Part shown: in pieces, positions 35,210-43,895 of the stretch
How positions within the stretch are numbered: the first letter of the stretch is position 1
How the letters are laid out: every line of letters starts with the position of its first letter
NCBI GenBank assembly: GCA_025350695.1
Contig: JANXXI010000324.1
Coordinates: forward strand, 1-64,000
Source of the DNA: Acidobacteriota bacterium
GTDB lineage: Bacteria; Acidobacteriota; Terriglobia; Bryobacterales; Bryobacteraceae
Direction of reading: 5' to 3'
Length of the DNA stretch: 64,000 nucleotides
The notes under the pieces: model-generated
The model's database searches: none
Seen by the model: the letters and a program-made list of their open reading frames with translations, nothing else
What the model was told of the DNA's origin: nothing
Position numbers and translations under genes: made by a program

Positions 35210-36381
35210 AACCGCTTCCACGCGCTATCCTTCTTCTTGCTCTGCTCACCGCCCTTGCCAGTGGCGCCCGTTACGTTCCCCGTTTGTTTGAGAAATTCGC
35301 CGCCGAACAGCCTGTCACACTCCCCTCCACCTTGGTAAGAACTGGTGATGTAACGTTCACCGTTACAGCCAACGGCGCGCTGCAGGGTGGGAATTCGCGG
35401 ATGCTAACCGCCCCGATGGCTGGCGGCGGCTCCCTTACAATGACCGAACTCCGCAAGGCTGGCGAGCTGGTGAAGAAGGGCGATGTGGTTGCCCAGTTCG
35501 ACCCCACCGATGAGAAGTATAAGTTGCGCGAAGCTGAGGCCGATTTGGAAGAAGCCGAACAACAGGTGCTGCAAGCGCGGAACGAAGCCAAAGCCAAGGA
35601 AGAGGATCTTGAATATGAACTGATCACGGCTCGAGAAGAACTCAAACAGGCTGAGATTGAAGCCACCGCCAACGAAATACGAGCGGCGTTGACGGCCAAG
35701 CAGAACAACATCACGCTCGAAGGGGCCAAAACCAAGCTTGCGAAACTGGAGCGGGACTACCCGCAACGCAAAGCAGCCGCCGCGGCGTCCGTCGCCATTC
35801 AGGAAGCTTCTCGCGGAAAGGCGAAGATGTTGGCCGATACCGCCCGCCGCAATATCGACATGATGACGTTGAAGGCCCCGGCCGACGGCTACGTCAACGT
35901 GGAACGCAACACCAACACGAATTTCTTCTTTTCTGGAATGGTTCTTCCAGCCTTTCAAATCGGTGACCAAGTGCGGCCGGGCATGGCGGTGGCGCAAATT
36001 CCAGACCTGAATAGCTGGGACGTGCTCGCGCAGATTGCCGAAACGGATCGCGGACACCTCTCGGTGGGTCAGGTGGCTGAACTTCGGGTTGTGGCCTTGC
36101 CGGGGCATAAGTTTTCAGCCAAGGTGAAGGATCTTGGAGGCACTGCGGGGCCGCCTTGGGATAGGCGATTCGAGTGCAAACTTGCTCTGCTTCAGTCAAC
36201 CCCGGAACTACGGCCGGGCATGAGCGCGCAAATCGTCGTGACGCTTGAGACCTTGAAAAACGTCACTTGGCTTCCTGCTCAGGCGCTCTTCGAGCAAGGC
36301 GGTCGGACGTTTGTCTATGCTCGTCAGGGCGAACGGTTTCTAGCCAAGGATGTGAAGTTGGTCCGTCGAGGCGAAAGCTAG
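35206..36381 (+). CDS. HlyD-family periplasmic adaptor, third of three, with premature TAG
   Basis: A 391-residue product starts at GTG, overlapping the previous stop (GTGA). It has a signal/anchor (AILLLALLTALASGARYVP), a lipoyl half (VKKGDVVAQFDPTDEKY), an acidic coiled coil (~100-200), lipoyl return (MTLKAPADGYVNVER) and barrel. At 36379-36381 a TAG ends it, but the same frame continues for 39 sense codons (VVIEGVRQGDEIALASPD, Lys-rich tail) to a TGA at 36499-36501 that overlaps the permease ATG by the same ATGA pattern used elsewhere in this operon. The tail parallels the end of the second adaptor (GIEAGAQVALVDDPKDK). So the gene once ended at 36501 and has acquired a stop; the truncated protein may still work. 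Confidence 0.85.
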   Translation: MKPLPRAILLLALLTALASGARYVPRLFEKFAAEQPVTLPSTLVRTGDVTFTVTANGALQGGNSRMLTAPMAGGGSLTMTELRKAGELVKKGDVVAQFDPTDEKYKLREAEADLEEAEQQVLQARNEAKAKEEDLEYELITAREELKQAEIEATANEIRAALTAKQNNITLEGAKTKLAKLERDYPQRKAAAAASVAIQEASRGKAKMLADTARRNIDMMTLKAPADGYVNVERNTNTNFFFSGMVLPAFQIGDQVRPGMAVAQIPDLNSWDVLAQIAETDRGHLSVGQVAELRVVALPGHKFSAKVKDLGGTAGPPWDRRFECKLALLQSTPELRPGMSAQIVVTLETLKNVTWLPAQALFEQGGRTFVYARQGERFLAKDVKLVRRGES

Positions 36382-36497
36382 GTTGTTATCGAAGGTGTGC
36401 GCCAAGGCGATGAAATTGCGCTCGCCAGTCCCGACCAGAAGGACCAGAAGAGCGACAAGAAGAAAGCCTCCGGACCGCCAACCGGAGGAGTTCCGAA

Positions 36498-37781
36498 ATG
36501 ACTCCAGCTTTGCCCAACGATTCTCGCCCGCGCCGCGCATTTCTCGCCGTCTTCTCTGATTTCGGAGAAGCCGTCCGCAACCTGCGCGCTCAAAAAATGC
36601 GGACGCTATTGACGGCGCTCGGCATCGTTTTCGGCGTTGGCTCGGTGATCGGAATGTTATCCATCGGAGCAGGAGCCCGCGAGCAGTCCCTACAATTCAT
36701 TGAGCGCCTCGGGGTCCGAAACATCTTGGTCGATTCACGGCCAGTCACCACCCGCGAGGAACTCCAGCAGCGCCGCCGAATTTCCCCCGGTCTGACCGAA
36801 CGCGATGTGCGAATTCTCGAATCGAATCTAGACGAACTTGAGACCCTTTCCCCGCGGCGATGGCTGCATCCGGCGCGCGTATTGCCAAAGCCTGCCGGGG
36901 CGGTCCCCGAAATGCTCGGCGTTCGCGCATCTTACGAAGTCATTCACAATCTCCACTCCATCGAAGGCCGGTTTCTTAACGCGGAGGATAACGAATCGAG
37001 CGCCTCGGTCTGCGTCTTGGGGATGAACGCCAAGATCGGATTGTTGGGTTACGGACGAGCCGAAGGAAAATTCGTCAAGGTGAACGACACGTGGCTGCGC
37101 GTTGTCGGCGTCCTGGGAGAACAGGTGGCCGACTCTGGTGGTGGCGGACGCGTGATCGATCGCAACAACGCCATATTCATCCCGATCAACACGTTTCGCT
37201 ATCGGTTCTGGGATTCATCAAGCTATTTGAAAGACGAACTGGACGGAGTGGATATACGTTTGAAGCCGGCCGCTGACAGCGTCGCCGTAGCCAAGATCGT
37301 CACTGCGATTCTGGGCTCAACGCATCACGAAGCCGAGGATTTCACCGTCACCATCCCCGCCGCTTTACTCGCCCAACAGAAGCGAACGCAATCGATCTTC
37401 ACCTACGTAATGGTGGCCATTGCGGCACTGTTATTGCTGGTCGGAGGAATCGGCATCATGAACATTGTGCTTGCCACGGTGATGGAGCGAACACGCGAAA
37501 TCGGCATACGGCGGGCGATTGGCGCACGGCGGGTGGACATCCGCCGTCAGTTTCTAATCGAGTCCATCGTAATCTCGGTTTCGGGAGGATTGCTGGGCGT
37601 GGGATTCGGTTTGTTCCTCGCGTGGGCAATCGCAACCGTCGCTGAGTGGAAGACCATCGTTACCACGGCTTCGGTGCTTGTGGCCTTCGGAGTTTCAGTG
37701 CTGGTGGGCGTTGTGTTCGGTATTTATCCGGCCATGAAAGCAGCCAGCATCGACCCGATTGAGGCGCTGCGTTACGAGTAA
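36498..37781 (+). CDS. MacB-like FtsX-family ABC permease (no ATPase domain)
   Basis: A 427-residue membrane protein with the four-helix MacB/FtsX topology: helix 1 near 35-58 (LLTALGIVFGVGSVIGMLSIG), a periplasmic domain of ~220 residues, then three helices (~295-420; FTYVMVAIAALLLLVGGIGIMN ..., described by position only) with the family motif MERTREIGIRRAIGARR and the closing YPAMKAASIDPIEALRYE. True MacB has an N-terminal ATPase of ~220 residues; here none, and no separate ATPase gene occurs in the operon. The ATPase must come from elsewhere. The stop abuts the convergent PQQ gene with no gap. Confidence 0.9.
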   Translation: MTPALPNDSRPRRAFLAVFSDFGEAVRNLRAQKMRTLLTALGIVFGVGSVIGMLSIGAGAREQSLQFIERLGVRNILVDSRPVTTREELQQRRRISPGLTERDVRILESNLDELETLSPRRWLHPARVLPKPAGAVPEMLGVRASYEVIHNLHSIEGRFLNAEDNESSASVCVLGMNAKIGLLGYGRAEGKFVKVNDTWLRVVGVLGEQVADSGGGGRVIDRNNAIFIPINTFRYRFWDSSSYLKDELDGVDIRLKPAADSVAVAKIVTAILGSTHHEAEDFTVTIPAALLAQQKRTQSIFTYVMVAIAALLLLVGGIGIMNIVLATVMERTREIGIRRAIGARRVDIRRQFLIESIVISVSGGLLGVGFGLFLAWAIATVAEWKTIVTTASVLVAFGVSVLVGVVFGIYPAMKAASIDPIEALRYE

Positions 37782-39575
37782 CTACAACCCAAAACAGAGA
37801 ATGTTCGGTCCAGCGGCAACCGCGACATACTGCTTGCCCTTCACCGTGAACGTCATCGGTGGAGCCTTCATTCGAACGTTCGTATCGAAGTGCCACAGCG
37901 TCTTTCCGTTCCGTTGATCCACGGCCTCAAAGCCCCCGTTGGGCTTTCCGTAGAAGAGCATCCCGCCGGCCGTAGCCAACACGCCGGTCCAAGTTTTGGC
38001 CCGCGCCGGCCCTGGCTGCGGAACTTCCCAAACAATTTCGCCGGTCTCAATATTGAGCGCTCTCAGATGGCGTTGACCGGTCTGCTCAGGGTATCCCGTG
38101 GGTTTCCCGACACACTCTTCAAGCGCCATGAAATAGTAAAGACCAGTGGTTGGCGAAAACGCGGCTGCGTCCCAATTCGCCGCATCAGCGGGGCAACCAA
38201 GTTCATCCTTAACCACCGGCTTGCCATCGGGTCCAATGCCTGATGCCCAATCCACGCGCCGCAGGAATGGTTTGGCCAAGAGAAGCTTTCCATTCGTTCG
38301 ATCAAGCACATAAAAGAACCCATTGCGGTCAGCATGTAACAACAGCTTGGAGGGCTTCCCCTTGTACACGGTATCCACCAACACATTTGGCTCGGTGGCA
38401 TCACGATCCTTGCGGTCGTGCGGAGTGAATTGGTAATGCCATTTGAGCTCCCCGGTCTTAGCATTCAGCGCCAACACCGAGTCGGTGTAAAGGTTATCCC
38501 CTGGCCGATCTGTATCGTCGCGAGACGGAAACGGATTGCCAGTGGCCCAATAAAGCGTGTCAGTCGACGGGTCGTAAGATCCGGTCAGCCAACTGGATCC
38601 ACCGCCATGGAGCGGCTCTTTGCCTTTCCAGGTTTCGATGCCCGGCTCACCGCTCCGCGGAACGGTCCATCTGCGCCATACGAGGGAACCATCCTCCGGT
38701 TTGAACGCAGCGATAAAACCACGGATACCTTCATCGGCCCCCGCCACGCCAACAATCACCATATCGTTGACGATCAGCGGCGCAAGGGTGCCGCCGTAAG
38801 TATGACGCTCCCCTGGCGCACTCGGGGCCATCGGCTTTTCCCAAAGCAGTTTTCCGGTGGCTCGATCGAGCGCCAACAAACGCGCGTTGTCGGTGACAAA
38901 GAAAACCTTGTCGCGCAAAATAGCAACGCCTTTGTTTGTGCCCAATCTCGAATCGCCAACCAGGCCAGGACTCTGCGGCCTAGAATAAGTCCACAACGGA
39001 TTCCCGTTCACGGCATCCAAAGCAAACACCTGATTCGGACCGGTGACATACATCACTCCATCGGCGGCAAGCGGAGTCACTTCCAGCCCAAAATAAGAAA
39101 TCGGAAAAACCCATTTCAACTTCAGGGAAGACACGTTAGAGTTTGTAATCTGCTTCAGCGGGCTATAGCGATTGGCCGAGTAATTACCATCGTAGGTGAG
39201 CCAGTCACCGGGTTGGGGTGCGCCCCAAGTGATCTTGCGCGACGGACCCGCCGCCGCATTTACGGGACCCACGATCATCTCCACATTGAGCCGCCGCAGA
39301 TGCCTCGAAATCGTCATCAATTCATCGGCCGGCAGATCGGCGAACGAAGGCATACCGGCTCCCGAATTGCCTCGTTCGATATAGGCGCGGATCTGCTCCA
39401 CCGATTGCTCGGCCACTCGCGGATTCATTCCCAGTCCCGGCCCTTTCGCCGAACCTCGCCCGTCCTCTCCGTGGCAACCTCCGCAGCGGCTGGCAAAAAG
39501 CTGTTGCGGGGGCGCCTGTTGCGCCCATGCCTCCAGAGAAATCAGCATGAGTCCCGTCTTCAATAACTTTTGCAT
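37782..39575 (-). CDS. Secreted PQQ-dependent dehydrogenase with one N-terminal heme c
   Basis: A 597-residue exported quinoprotein. Signal peptide MQKLLKTGLMLISLEAWAQ, heme motif CGGCH at 31-35 with MPSF as likely axial Met region (~60-65), then the PQQ propeller with ATGNPFPS and several Trp-docking repeats. The active-site loop reads PHDRKDRDATEP, where the two Asp are kept but the usual Trp residues (as in HDLWDWDAT of the diheme paralogue in this window) are replaced by Arg/Lys. That may alter the pocket. Substrate unknown. The ATG at 39575 starts the signal peptide; an upstream start at 39596 would add seven residues. Confidence 0.9.
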   Translation of the reverse strand: MQKLLKTGLMLISLEAWAQQAPPQQLFASRCGGCHGEDGRGSAKGPGLGMNPRVAEQSVEQIRAYIERGNSGAGMPSFADLPADELMTISRHLRRLNVEMIVGPVNAAAGPSRKITWGAPQPGDWLTYDGNYSANRYSPLKQITNSNVSSLKLKWVFPISYFGLEVTPLAADGVMYVTGPNQVFALDAVNGNPLWTYSRPQSPGLVGDSRLGTNKGVAILRDKVFFVTDNARLLALDRATGKLLWEKPMAPSAPGERHTYGGTLAPLIVNDMVIVGVAGADEGIRGFIAAFKPEDGSLVWRRWTVPRSGEPGIETWKGKEPLHGGGSSWLTGSYDPSTDTLYWATGNPFPSRDDTDRPGDNLYTDSVLALNAKTGELKWHYQFTPHDRKDRDATEPNVLVDTVYKGKPSKLLLHADRNGFFYVLDRTNGKLLLAKPFLRRVDWASGIGPDGKPVVKDELGCPADAANWDAAAFSPTTGLYYFMALEECVGKPTGYPEQTGQRHLRALNIETGEIVWEVPQPGPARAKTWTGVLATAGGMLFYGKPNGGFEAVDQRNGKTLWHFDTNVRMKAPPMTFTVKGKQYVAVAAGPNILCFGL

Positions 39576-39611
39576 GTAAGTAAGATTGTAGTCCAATAGA
39601 GAGGAACACCC

Positions 39612-40127
39612 ATGGAATTGGATCTAACCATTTACGGCCCTGTGGCGCACGACATGTTAATCGCCGCCGGATACCCTCAGCGTCGCATGCCCCTTGTCAT
39701 CGGCGATTGTTCCGCCCCGGACGTGCGCGCCCAGCTCAAGAACAAGAAGGCTTCGGCAATCTTCCCCATGGCTTCCCATCCTGAAGCCGCACTTAGCGGC
39801 CTGTACCTATATATAGGCTGTTTCGAGGAAGCTCACTTGATCGCTCAGGATATCAAGGACGCCGATGGAAGCTACTGGCACGCCATTTTGCATCGTCAGG
39901 AACCGGACGCTTTTAACGCAGGCTATTGGTTCAACCGGGTAGGTCGGCACCCGTTGTTCTCCGCGCTGGCAGACGAAGCCGAAGCGCTGGGTTATGGGTC
40001 GGGCGGGGAGTGGGATCCGATTGCATTTATCCGTTACGCGGAACATTCAGGTAACCGAAACATTGCAACCGAAGTCCAACATGCCGAGTGGCAATTGTTG
40101 TGGCGCCATTGCGCGAAATCGAAATAG
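39612..40127 (+). CDS. Conserved hypothetical protein
   Basis: A 171-residue soluble protein I do not recognise by function. It has GAGAGGA just before the ATG and normal amino-acid composition. Notable segments: GYPQRRMPLVIGDCSAPDVRAQL, HPEAALSGLYLYIGCFEEAH, DGSYWHAILHRQEPD and NAGYWFNRVGRHPLFSAL. The Trp/His-rich C-terminal half (AEWQLLWRHC) suggests a compact helical fold. No signal peptide, no known motif. Divergent to the PQQ gene, convergent with the AlgH-family gene. Confidence 0.7.
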   Translation: MELDLTIYGPVAHDMLIAAGYPQRRMPLVIGDCSAPDVRAQLKNKKASAIFPMASHPEAALSGLYLYIGCFEEAHLIAQDIKDADGSYWHAILHRQEPDAFNAGYWFNRVGRHPLFSALADEAEALGYGSGGEWDPIAFIRYAEHSGNRNIATEVQHAEWQLLWRHCAKSK

Positions 40128-40134
40128 TGAAGTT

Positions 40135-40692
40135 TCACGCGCGCCGCGCAAGCATGGTTTCCATGCTCGCTAGGAACCGGTCCCACAATGTGGTGGGCTT
40201 AGAATCATAGACAGCCGAAGACTGAAACGGTTTCAAGAGCCAGCCGCCAAGCTCGATTTCTTTCTCGAGTTGCCCCTTGCCCCACCCCGCATACCCAGAG
40301 TAGATGCGAAGACCTGAAGATCCAGAGTAGAGATCCAGTGCTTTACTCAGCTGTTTTTGTTCAGTCACCAACGCGATATCCCCACACACCGTTTTCGCGT
40401 TGGAATCGCGTGATAATCCCACCATGCCACCACGTTCCACGGGGCCACCGTAGTAGACCGGATCGCTGACTTTCTTGGCTCCAGCAAACACGCGCGAGAT
40501 GGGAACATTCGGCAGAGGCCTGTTCAGCACTAAGCCCAGGACTCCGGTTTTCCGCACTTCGACGACGAGCACCACGGTCTTCGAAAAGTTTGGGTCGCCC
40601 AGCGCGCGGGCGGCGATGAGCAGTTGGCAAGGCTCAATCGCGGCGAGGGGTAGAGCCACCAGTGAGTAGAAGATAAGTCGCGTGATATCCAT
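40135..40692 (-). CDS. YqgE/AlgH-family protein
   Basis: A 185-residue protein of the YqgE/AlgH (DUF179) family: LLIAARALGDPNFSKTVVLVVE, GVLGLVLNRPLPNVP, VYYGGPVERGGMVGLSR and GLRIYSGYAGWGKGQLEKEIELGGW. Function is unclear; it was linked to alginate regulation in Pseudomonas. Unlike most members it starts with a hydrophobic, signal-like stretch (ITRLIFYSLVALPLAA), so it may be exported. The ATG at 40692 gives this form; a longer start at 40737 is less likely. Confidence 0.85.
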   Translation of the reverse strand: MDITRLIFYSLVALPLAAIEPCQLLIAARALGDPNFSKTVVLVVEVRKTGVLGLVLNRPLPNVPISRVFAGAKKVSDPVYYGGPVERGGMVGLSRDSNAKTVCGDIALVTEQKQLSKALDLYSGSSGLRIYSGYAGWGKGQLEKEIELGGWLLKPFQSSAVYDSKPTTLWDRFLASMETMLARRA

Positions 40693-40737
40693 GTATTTCG
40701 CCAAACCGAATCTAGGAAAAGTATATGACAAATCCAT

Positions 40738-41050
40738 TTGGATAAGTTCTTAAGGATAATCAAAAAGCACAGAGACACAGGATAACGTCGGTCGCCGGAA
40801 ACACCGAGTTGCCTTGAATCATCGGTGAAACCGTAGGCAAATTCGTTCGTGTAATTCTTCCCAAGGGCCCCAGCTGGTGGGTACTCAAATCCGATATCAA
40901 GGTCAGTGAGAACGCTACTCGACCTGATTTGTTTGAAGCACCGGCTCTGTCTTGCACGACTTTTAGCTTTTGCCTTATCGAAAAGCGCGGAGGTCACCGA
41001 GTAGAATCAGAATACGCTAGGTCGCGCCTTCATTCTACCCATGTTATTCA
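40738..41050. other. Intergenic stretch without a recognised gene
   Basis: About 310 nt between the AlgH-family gene start and the end of the nrfD gene, both on the minus strand. Open frames on the minus strand (for example 40530-40997) overlap the AlgH gene out of frame and look random. I see no RNA gene or clear terminator. Confidence 0.4.
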
Positions 41051-42262
41051 TCAGGCTATAAATCTCTTGCGACCGAGTTCAATAGGGATGGCAGCCTTGG
41101 CCAGCACCGTAAATACAAACGCGCCGAGCGCCCAAATTCCCAGGCTGACTGTCAGCTCAATCCAGGTAGGCACATACTCATCAATGCGTCCCCAGGGTTC
41201 GGGAATGAAGCCGGGGATGATAGTGCCTAGCCCCTTTTCGAGCAAAATGCCGAGGAACAAAAGCACGCAGGCGGTATTGCGCCAACCCACGCGCTTCCGC
41301 AGCGGATGGAGGGTCAAGACCAGAGTTGCCATCAGTACCATGCCAACGGAAAGCCAAATGAATGGCTTCAAACTGGCTTTGCCATCCAAACCGAAATAGA
41401 GGTACTGGGCGCTCAAGGAATGATGCGTGGGAAAGTAGAACTCCTTAAACAATTCAGAGAGCAGCATGATAACGCTGATCTGCGCGGCGACGGTGACCAC
41501 TAGCGAAAGTTTGTGAATGGTGGCGTCGCCTACATCGAAATCAGTCTTGCGACGAATGACTTCAAGGATCAAGATCATCAACGCCGGTCCGGCGGCGAAA
41601 GCCGTGGCGAGGAAGCGAGGCCCCATCAGAGCATTGTTCCAATAGGGACGCGAGGCCAACCCGGCATATAGAAACGCTGTGACGAGGTGGAGCGATACGG
41701 CCCAGAAAATGGAGAGCATGACGAAGGGTACATAGCGGCGCTTATCGGGCTGCCGCCCTTGATAGTGGGCCAGCAAAATGTAGAGAGGAATGCAAAAGTT
41801 CATCACCAAATAACCGTTCAACACGATGATGTCCCAGGCCAGCATCGATTGAGGCCAGTTGAGCAGACCGATGCCAGGGATGGCATGCCACAATCGCGCC
41901 GGACCGCCAACATCCACCACCACAAAGCTGATCGCCATGATGACGGCGGACACCGCCACAGCTTCACCCATTAGGACGGCTCGTCCAAAATCGACGTCAT
42001 CCAAAACATATGCGGGCAGAACCAACACAACCGCCGCCGCGGCCACGCCCACCAGGAAGGTGAAGTTGGAAATGTACAGGCCCCAACTAACGTGATCGTG
42101 CATGCCGGTAACCGCGAGCCCTGCTCGCAGTTGAACGGAGTAACTATAGGCGCCGAGGCACATCAAAGCAGTCAGCACGCCCATCCAAATATGGTAGGAG
42201 CGGTTGCCGGTGGTGGTTTCCTCGAACGCGTCACGGATGAATTGCTTTAGAACAGTGGCCAT
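41051..42262 (-). CDS. nrfD: NrfD/PsrC-type membrane quinol subunit
   Basis: A 403-residue integral membrane protein with about ten helices, matching NrfD: SYHIWMGVLTALMCLGAYSY at the N-terminus, GLYISNFTFLVGVAAAAVV, a Gly/Pro-rich loop GGPARLWHAIPGIGLLNWPQSM, ALMGPRFLATAFAAGPAL and FEPEPWGR-like loop IPEPWGRIDEY. NrfD subunits take electrons from (or pass them to) quinol and dock to an NrfC-type Fe-S protein. ATG at 42262 chosen (TVLKQF). It is last in the nap-type operon, 5 nt after the Fe-S gene, implying that it feeds electrons toward the NapA-like enzyme. Confidence 0.88.
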   Translation of the reverse strand: MATVLKQFIRDAFEETTTGNRSYHIWMGVLTALMCLGAYSYSVQLRAGLAVTGMHDHVSWGLYISNFTFLVGVAAAAVVLVLPAYVLDDVDFGRAVLMGEAVAVSAVIMAISFVVVDVGGPARLWHAIPGIGLLNWPQSMLAWDIIVLNGYLVMNFCIPLYILLAHYQGRQPDKRRYVPFVMLSIFWAVSLHLVTAFLYAGLASRPYWNNALMGPRFLATAFAAGPALMILILEVIRRKTDFDVGDATIHKLSLVVTVAAQISVIMLLSELFKEFYFPTHHSLSAQYLYFGLDGKASLKPFIWLSVGMVLMATLVLTLHPLRKRVGWRNTACVLLFLGILLEKGLGTIIPGFIPEPWGRIDEYVPTWIELTVSLGIWALGAFVFTVLAKAAIPIELGRKRFIA

Positions 42263-42267
42263 TTTGC

Positions 42268-43272
42268 TCAGTCCATGTAGTACCAAAATTTCGGTTCGGT
42301 ACCCAAGTCCTCCTTCAGGCGGAATACTTTCTTATTGGCGAGAATCCATCGGATCTCGCTATCGGGGTCGAGCAAATTGCCGAACACCCGCGCGCCGGTT
42401 GGGCAAGCTTCCACGCACGCGGGATTTCGGCCATCGCGGGAACGTTGAATACAGAAGGTGCATTTTTCCACCACGCCTTTCTTGCGCGGACGGTTACCTA
42501 AGTAATGCTGATTGGGATTTACTTCCTGTTCCGGCACTTGAGGTTCGGCCCAATTGAAGCGGCGCGCATCGTACGGGCAGGCGGCCATGCAGTAGCGGCA
42601 TCCAATGCACCAATCGTAATCCACCACCACTATTCCATCGGGCTCCATCCAGGTGGCGCCTACCGGACAGACGGGTACGCATGGAGGATTTTGGCAGTGG
42701 AAGCATTGTGTCCCCATATAGAAATGACCAGCGGCTGGAACTTCGTGGAAGAAATCGTCTTGAGCGTGTTCGAAGTTCATCTCGCCTTTGGCGTGCTCGT
42801 GAATGCGAATGTACTTCATGTCGCTTGCCCGGTCCTGGTTGTTTTCCTTGGTACAGGCGCGGACGCAATCCATATAGCCACGGCACTTGGAGACATTGAA
42901 GGCGTAGCCGTAGAGCACCTTTTCCTTTGGCTCGGCGGCTGATACGCGAACGGTCTTACCGGTGTGCAATTCATGCGAGCGCTGCAGTCGCTCCACGGTG
43001 TTTTTCTTTTCATCCTCCGTCATCAGCCGGTAATTTCCCTGAAAAATGGCTTCCCAATCAAGATGGGCTTGTTCCTTTTCGCTGGCTGATGCGGTGATGG
43101 AACACGAGGTACTGAGCAATCCCATACCTGCTACCAATGCGCCAGCCATCACGCCCGCTGCCGTGCGCCTGTCCATCGGGCGGTCCAGTAATTGTTTGGC
43201 GCCAGATGGTTTCGAGCAACATTCCTGTGGCGGGGCGATATTGTTCAGGATCGGAAACAGGTCCGGCTTCAT
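42268..43272 (-). CDS. NrfC/DsrO-like periplasmic Fe-S electron-transfer protein
   Basis: A 334-residue protein with a twin-arginine-like region (DRRTAAGVMAGALVAGMGLL, residues 34-53), so probably exported folded. Cysteine groups: Cys130/136/140, Cys190/193/198/202, Cys222/225/229/232 and Cys271/274/286/290. The last three are full four-Cys sets for 4Fe-4S clusters; the first group shows CRGYMDC, spaced five not two and missing one Cys, so it may hold a 3Fe-4S or a differently ligated cluster. Role: link between NrfD and the multiheme proteins. ATGA overlap with the upstream tetraheme gene stop. Confidence 0.87.
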   Translation of the reverse strand: MKPDLFPILNNIAPPQECCSKPSGAKQLLDRPMDRRTAAGVMAGALVAGMGLLSTSCSITASASEKEQAHLDWEAIFQGNYRLMTEDEKKNTVERLQRSHELHTGKTVRVSAAEPKEKVLYGYAFNVSKCRGYMDCVRACTKENNQDRASDMKYIRIHEHAKGEMNFEHAQDDFFHEVPAAGHFYMGTQCFHCQNPPCVPVCPVGATWMEPDGIVVVDYDWCIGCRYCMAACPYDARRFNWAEPQVPEQEVNPNQHYLGNRPRKKGVVEKCTFCIQRSRDGRNPACVEACPTGARVFGNLLDPDSEIRWILANKKVFRLKEDLGTEPKFWYYMD

Positions 43273-43895
43273 CGAGTCACCTCATCCACGGTCGTATTTT
43301 CTTTTCTCGCGGGTAATCGGGATTCGACGGCCGGACGGTGCGGGTTGTGGCAGGCTGCGCAGTTGTTGACTACTCGCGGTGGAGCCCATCCGCCCAGGCG
43401 TTTTCCATGCGCTCCACCGGCCCAATCTTTTATCTGCTTACTGTGACATTGGCCACATACTTGGTAGCTATGATTCATGTTGACAGTGGCTCCGTTCAAG
43501 GTCACAAGTTCGTCCATTTTGTCTTCTCCGTGGCAGGTTTTGCATGCCATGGTATTGGCTGGAGCATGTTGTAAAGTGAGGCTCCAGTGGGCCTTTTTTC
43601 CTTCGTCCGCGCTGCGCTGGACCAGTTTGGACAAAGGTTGATCGTGGCAGCGGCCACAAGGAAATCGCTCGATCTTGGGAGTTCGCGAGGCGACGAAGAA
43701 TTCGGGCATTTGAGGAAACCCTTTCGCCTTCACTCGCTCTACCCCGTCTAAGAATTGTTCGCCGGTCACTCCGGCATTGGAGTTCGGTTCAGTTGCTTCC
43801 TTGATTAACTCCAACAAGTGTTGGCCGTGACCTGGTACTTCTTTGCGTGAACAGGAGCCCAGGCAGATCAGAAGCAAAAGAAACAGCCGGTTCAT
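43269..43895 (-). CDS. Tetraheme c-type cytochrome lipoprotein
   Basis: A 208-residue protein with lipobox LGSC (Cys15) and four CXXCH motifs at 80-84 (CGRCH), 118-122 (CKTCH), 147-151 (CGQCH) and 179-183 (CAACH). Between them are distal His residues (HWSLTLQH, NHSYQ, GAHGKR) that could be second axial ligands. It should be tethered to a membrane in the periplasm. In the operon it lies between the NapB-like tetraheme gene (4-nt overlap, ATGA) and the Fe-S gene (4-nt overlap). Inference: a relay replacing NapC. The ATG at 43895 is fixed by the overlap; the longer frame to 43970 is rejected. Confidence 0.87.
   Translation of the reverse strand: MNRLFLLLLICLGSCSRKEVPGHGQHLLELIKEATEPNSNAGVTGEQFLDGVERVKAKGFPQMPEFFVASRTPKIERFPCGRCHDQPLSKLVQRSADEGKKAHWSLTLQHAPANTMACKTCHGEDKMDELVTLNGATVNMNHSYQVCGQCHSKQIKDWAGGAHGKRLGGWAPPRVVNNCAACHNPHRPAVESRLPARKENTTVDEVTR

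Noticed and set aside
38418-39566. A 382-residue plus-strand frame across the monoheme quinoprotein
   Set aside because: Antisense shadow of a firm gene; no domain and odd Arg/His content.
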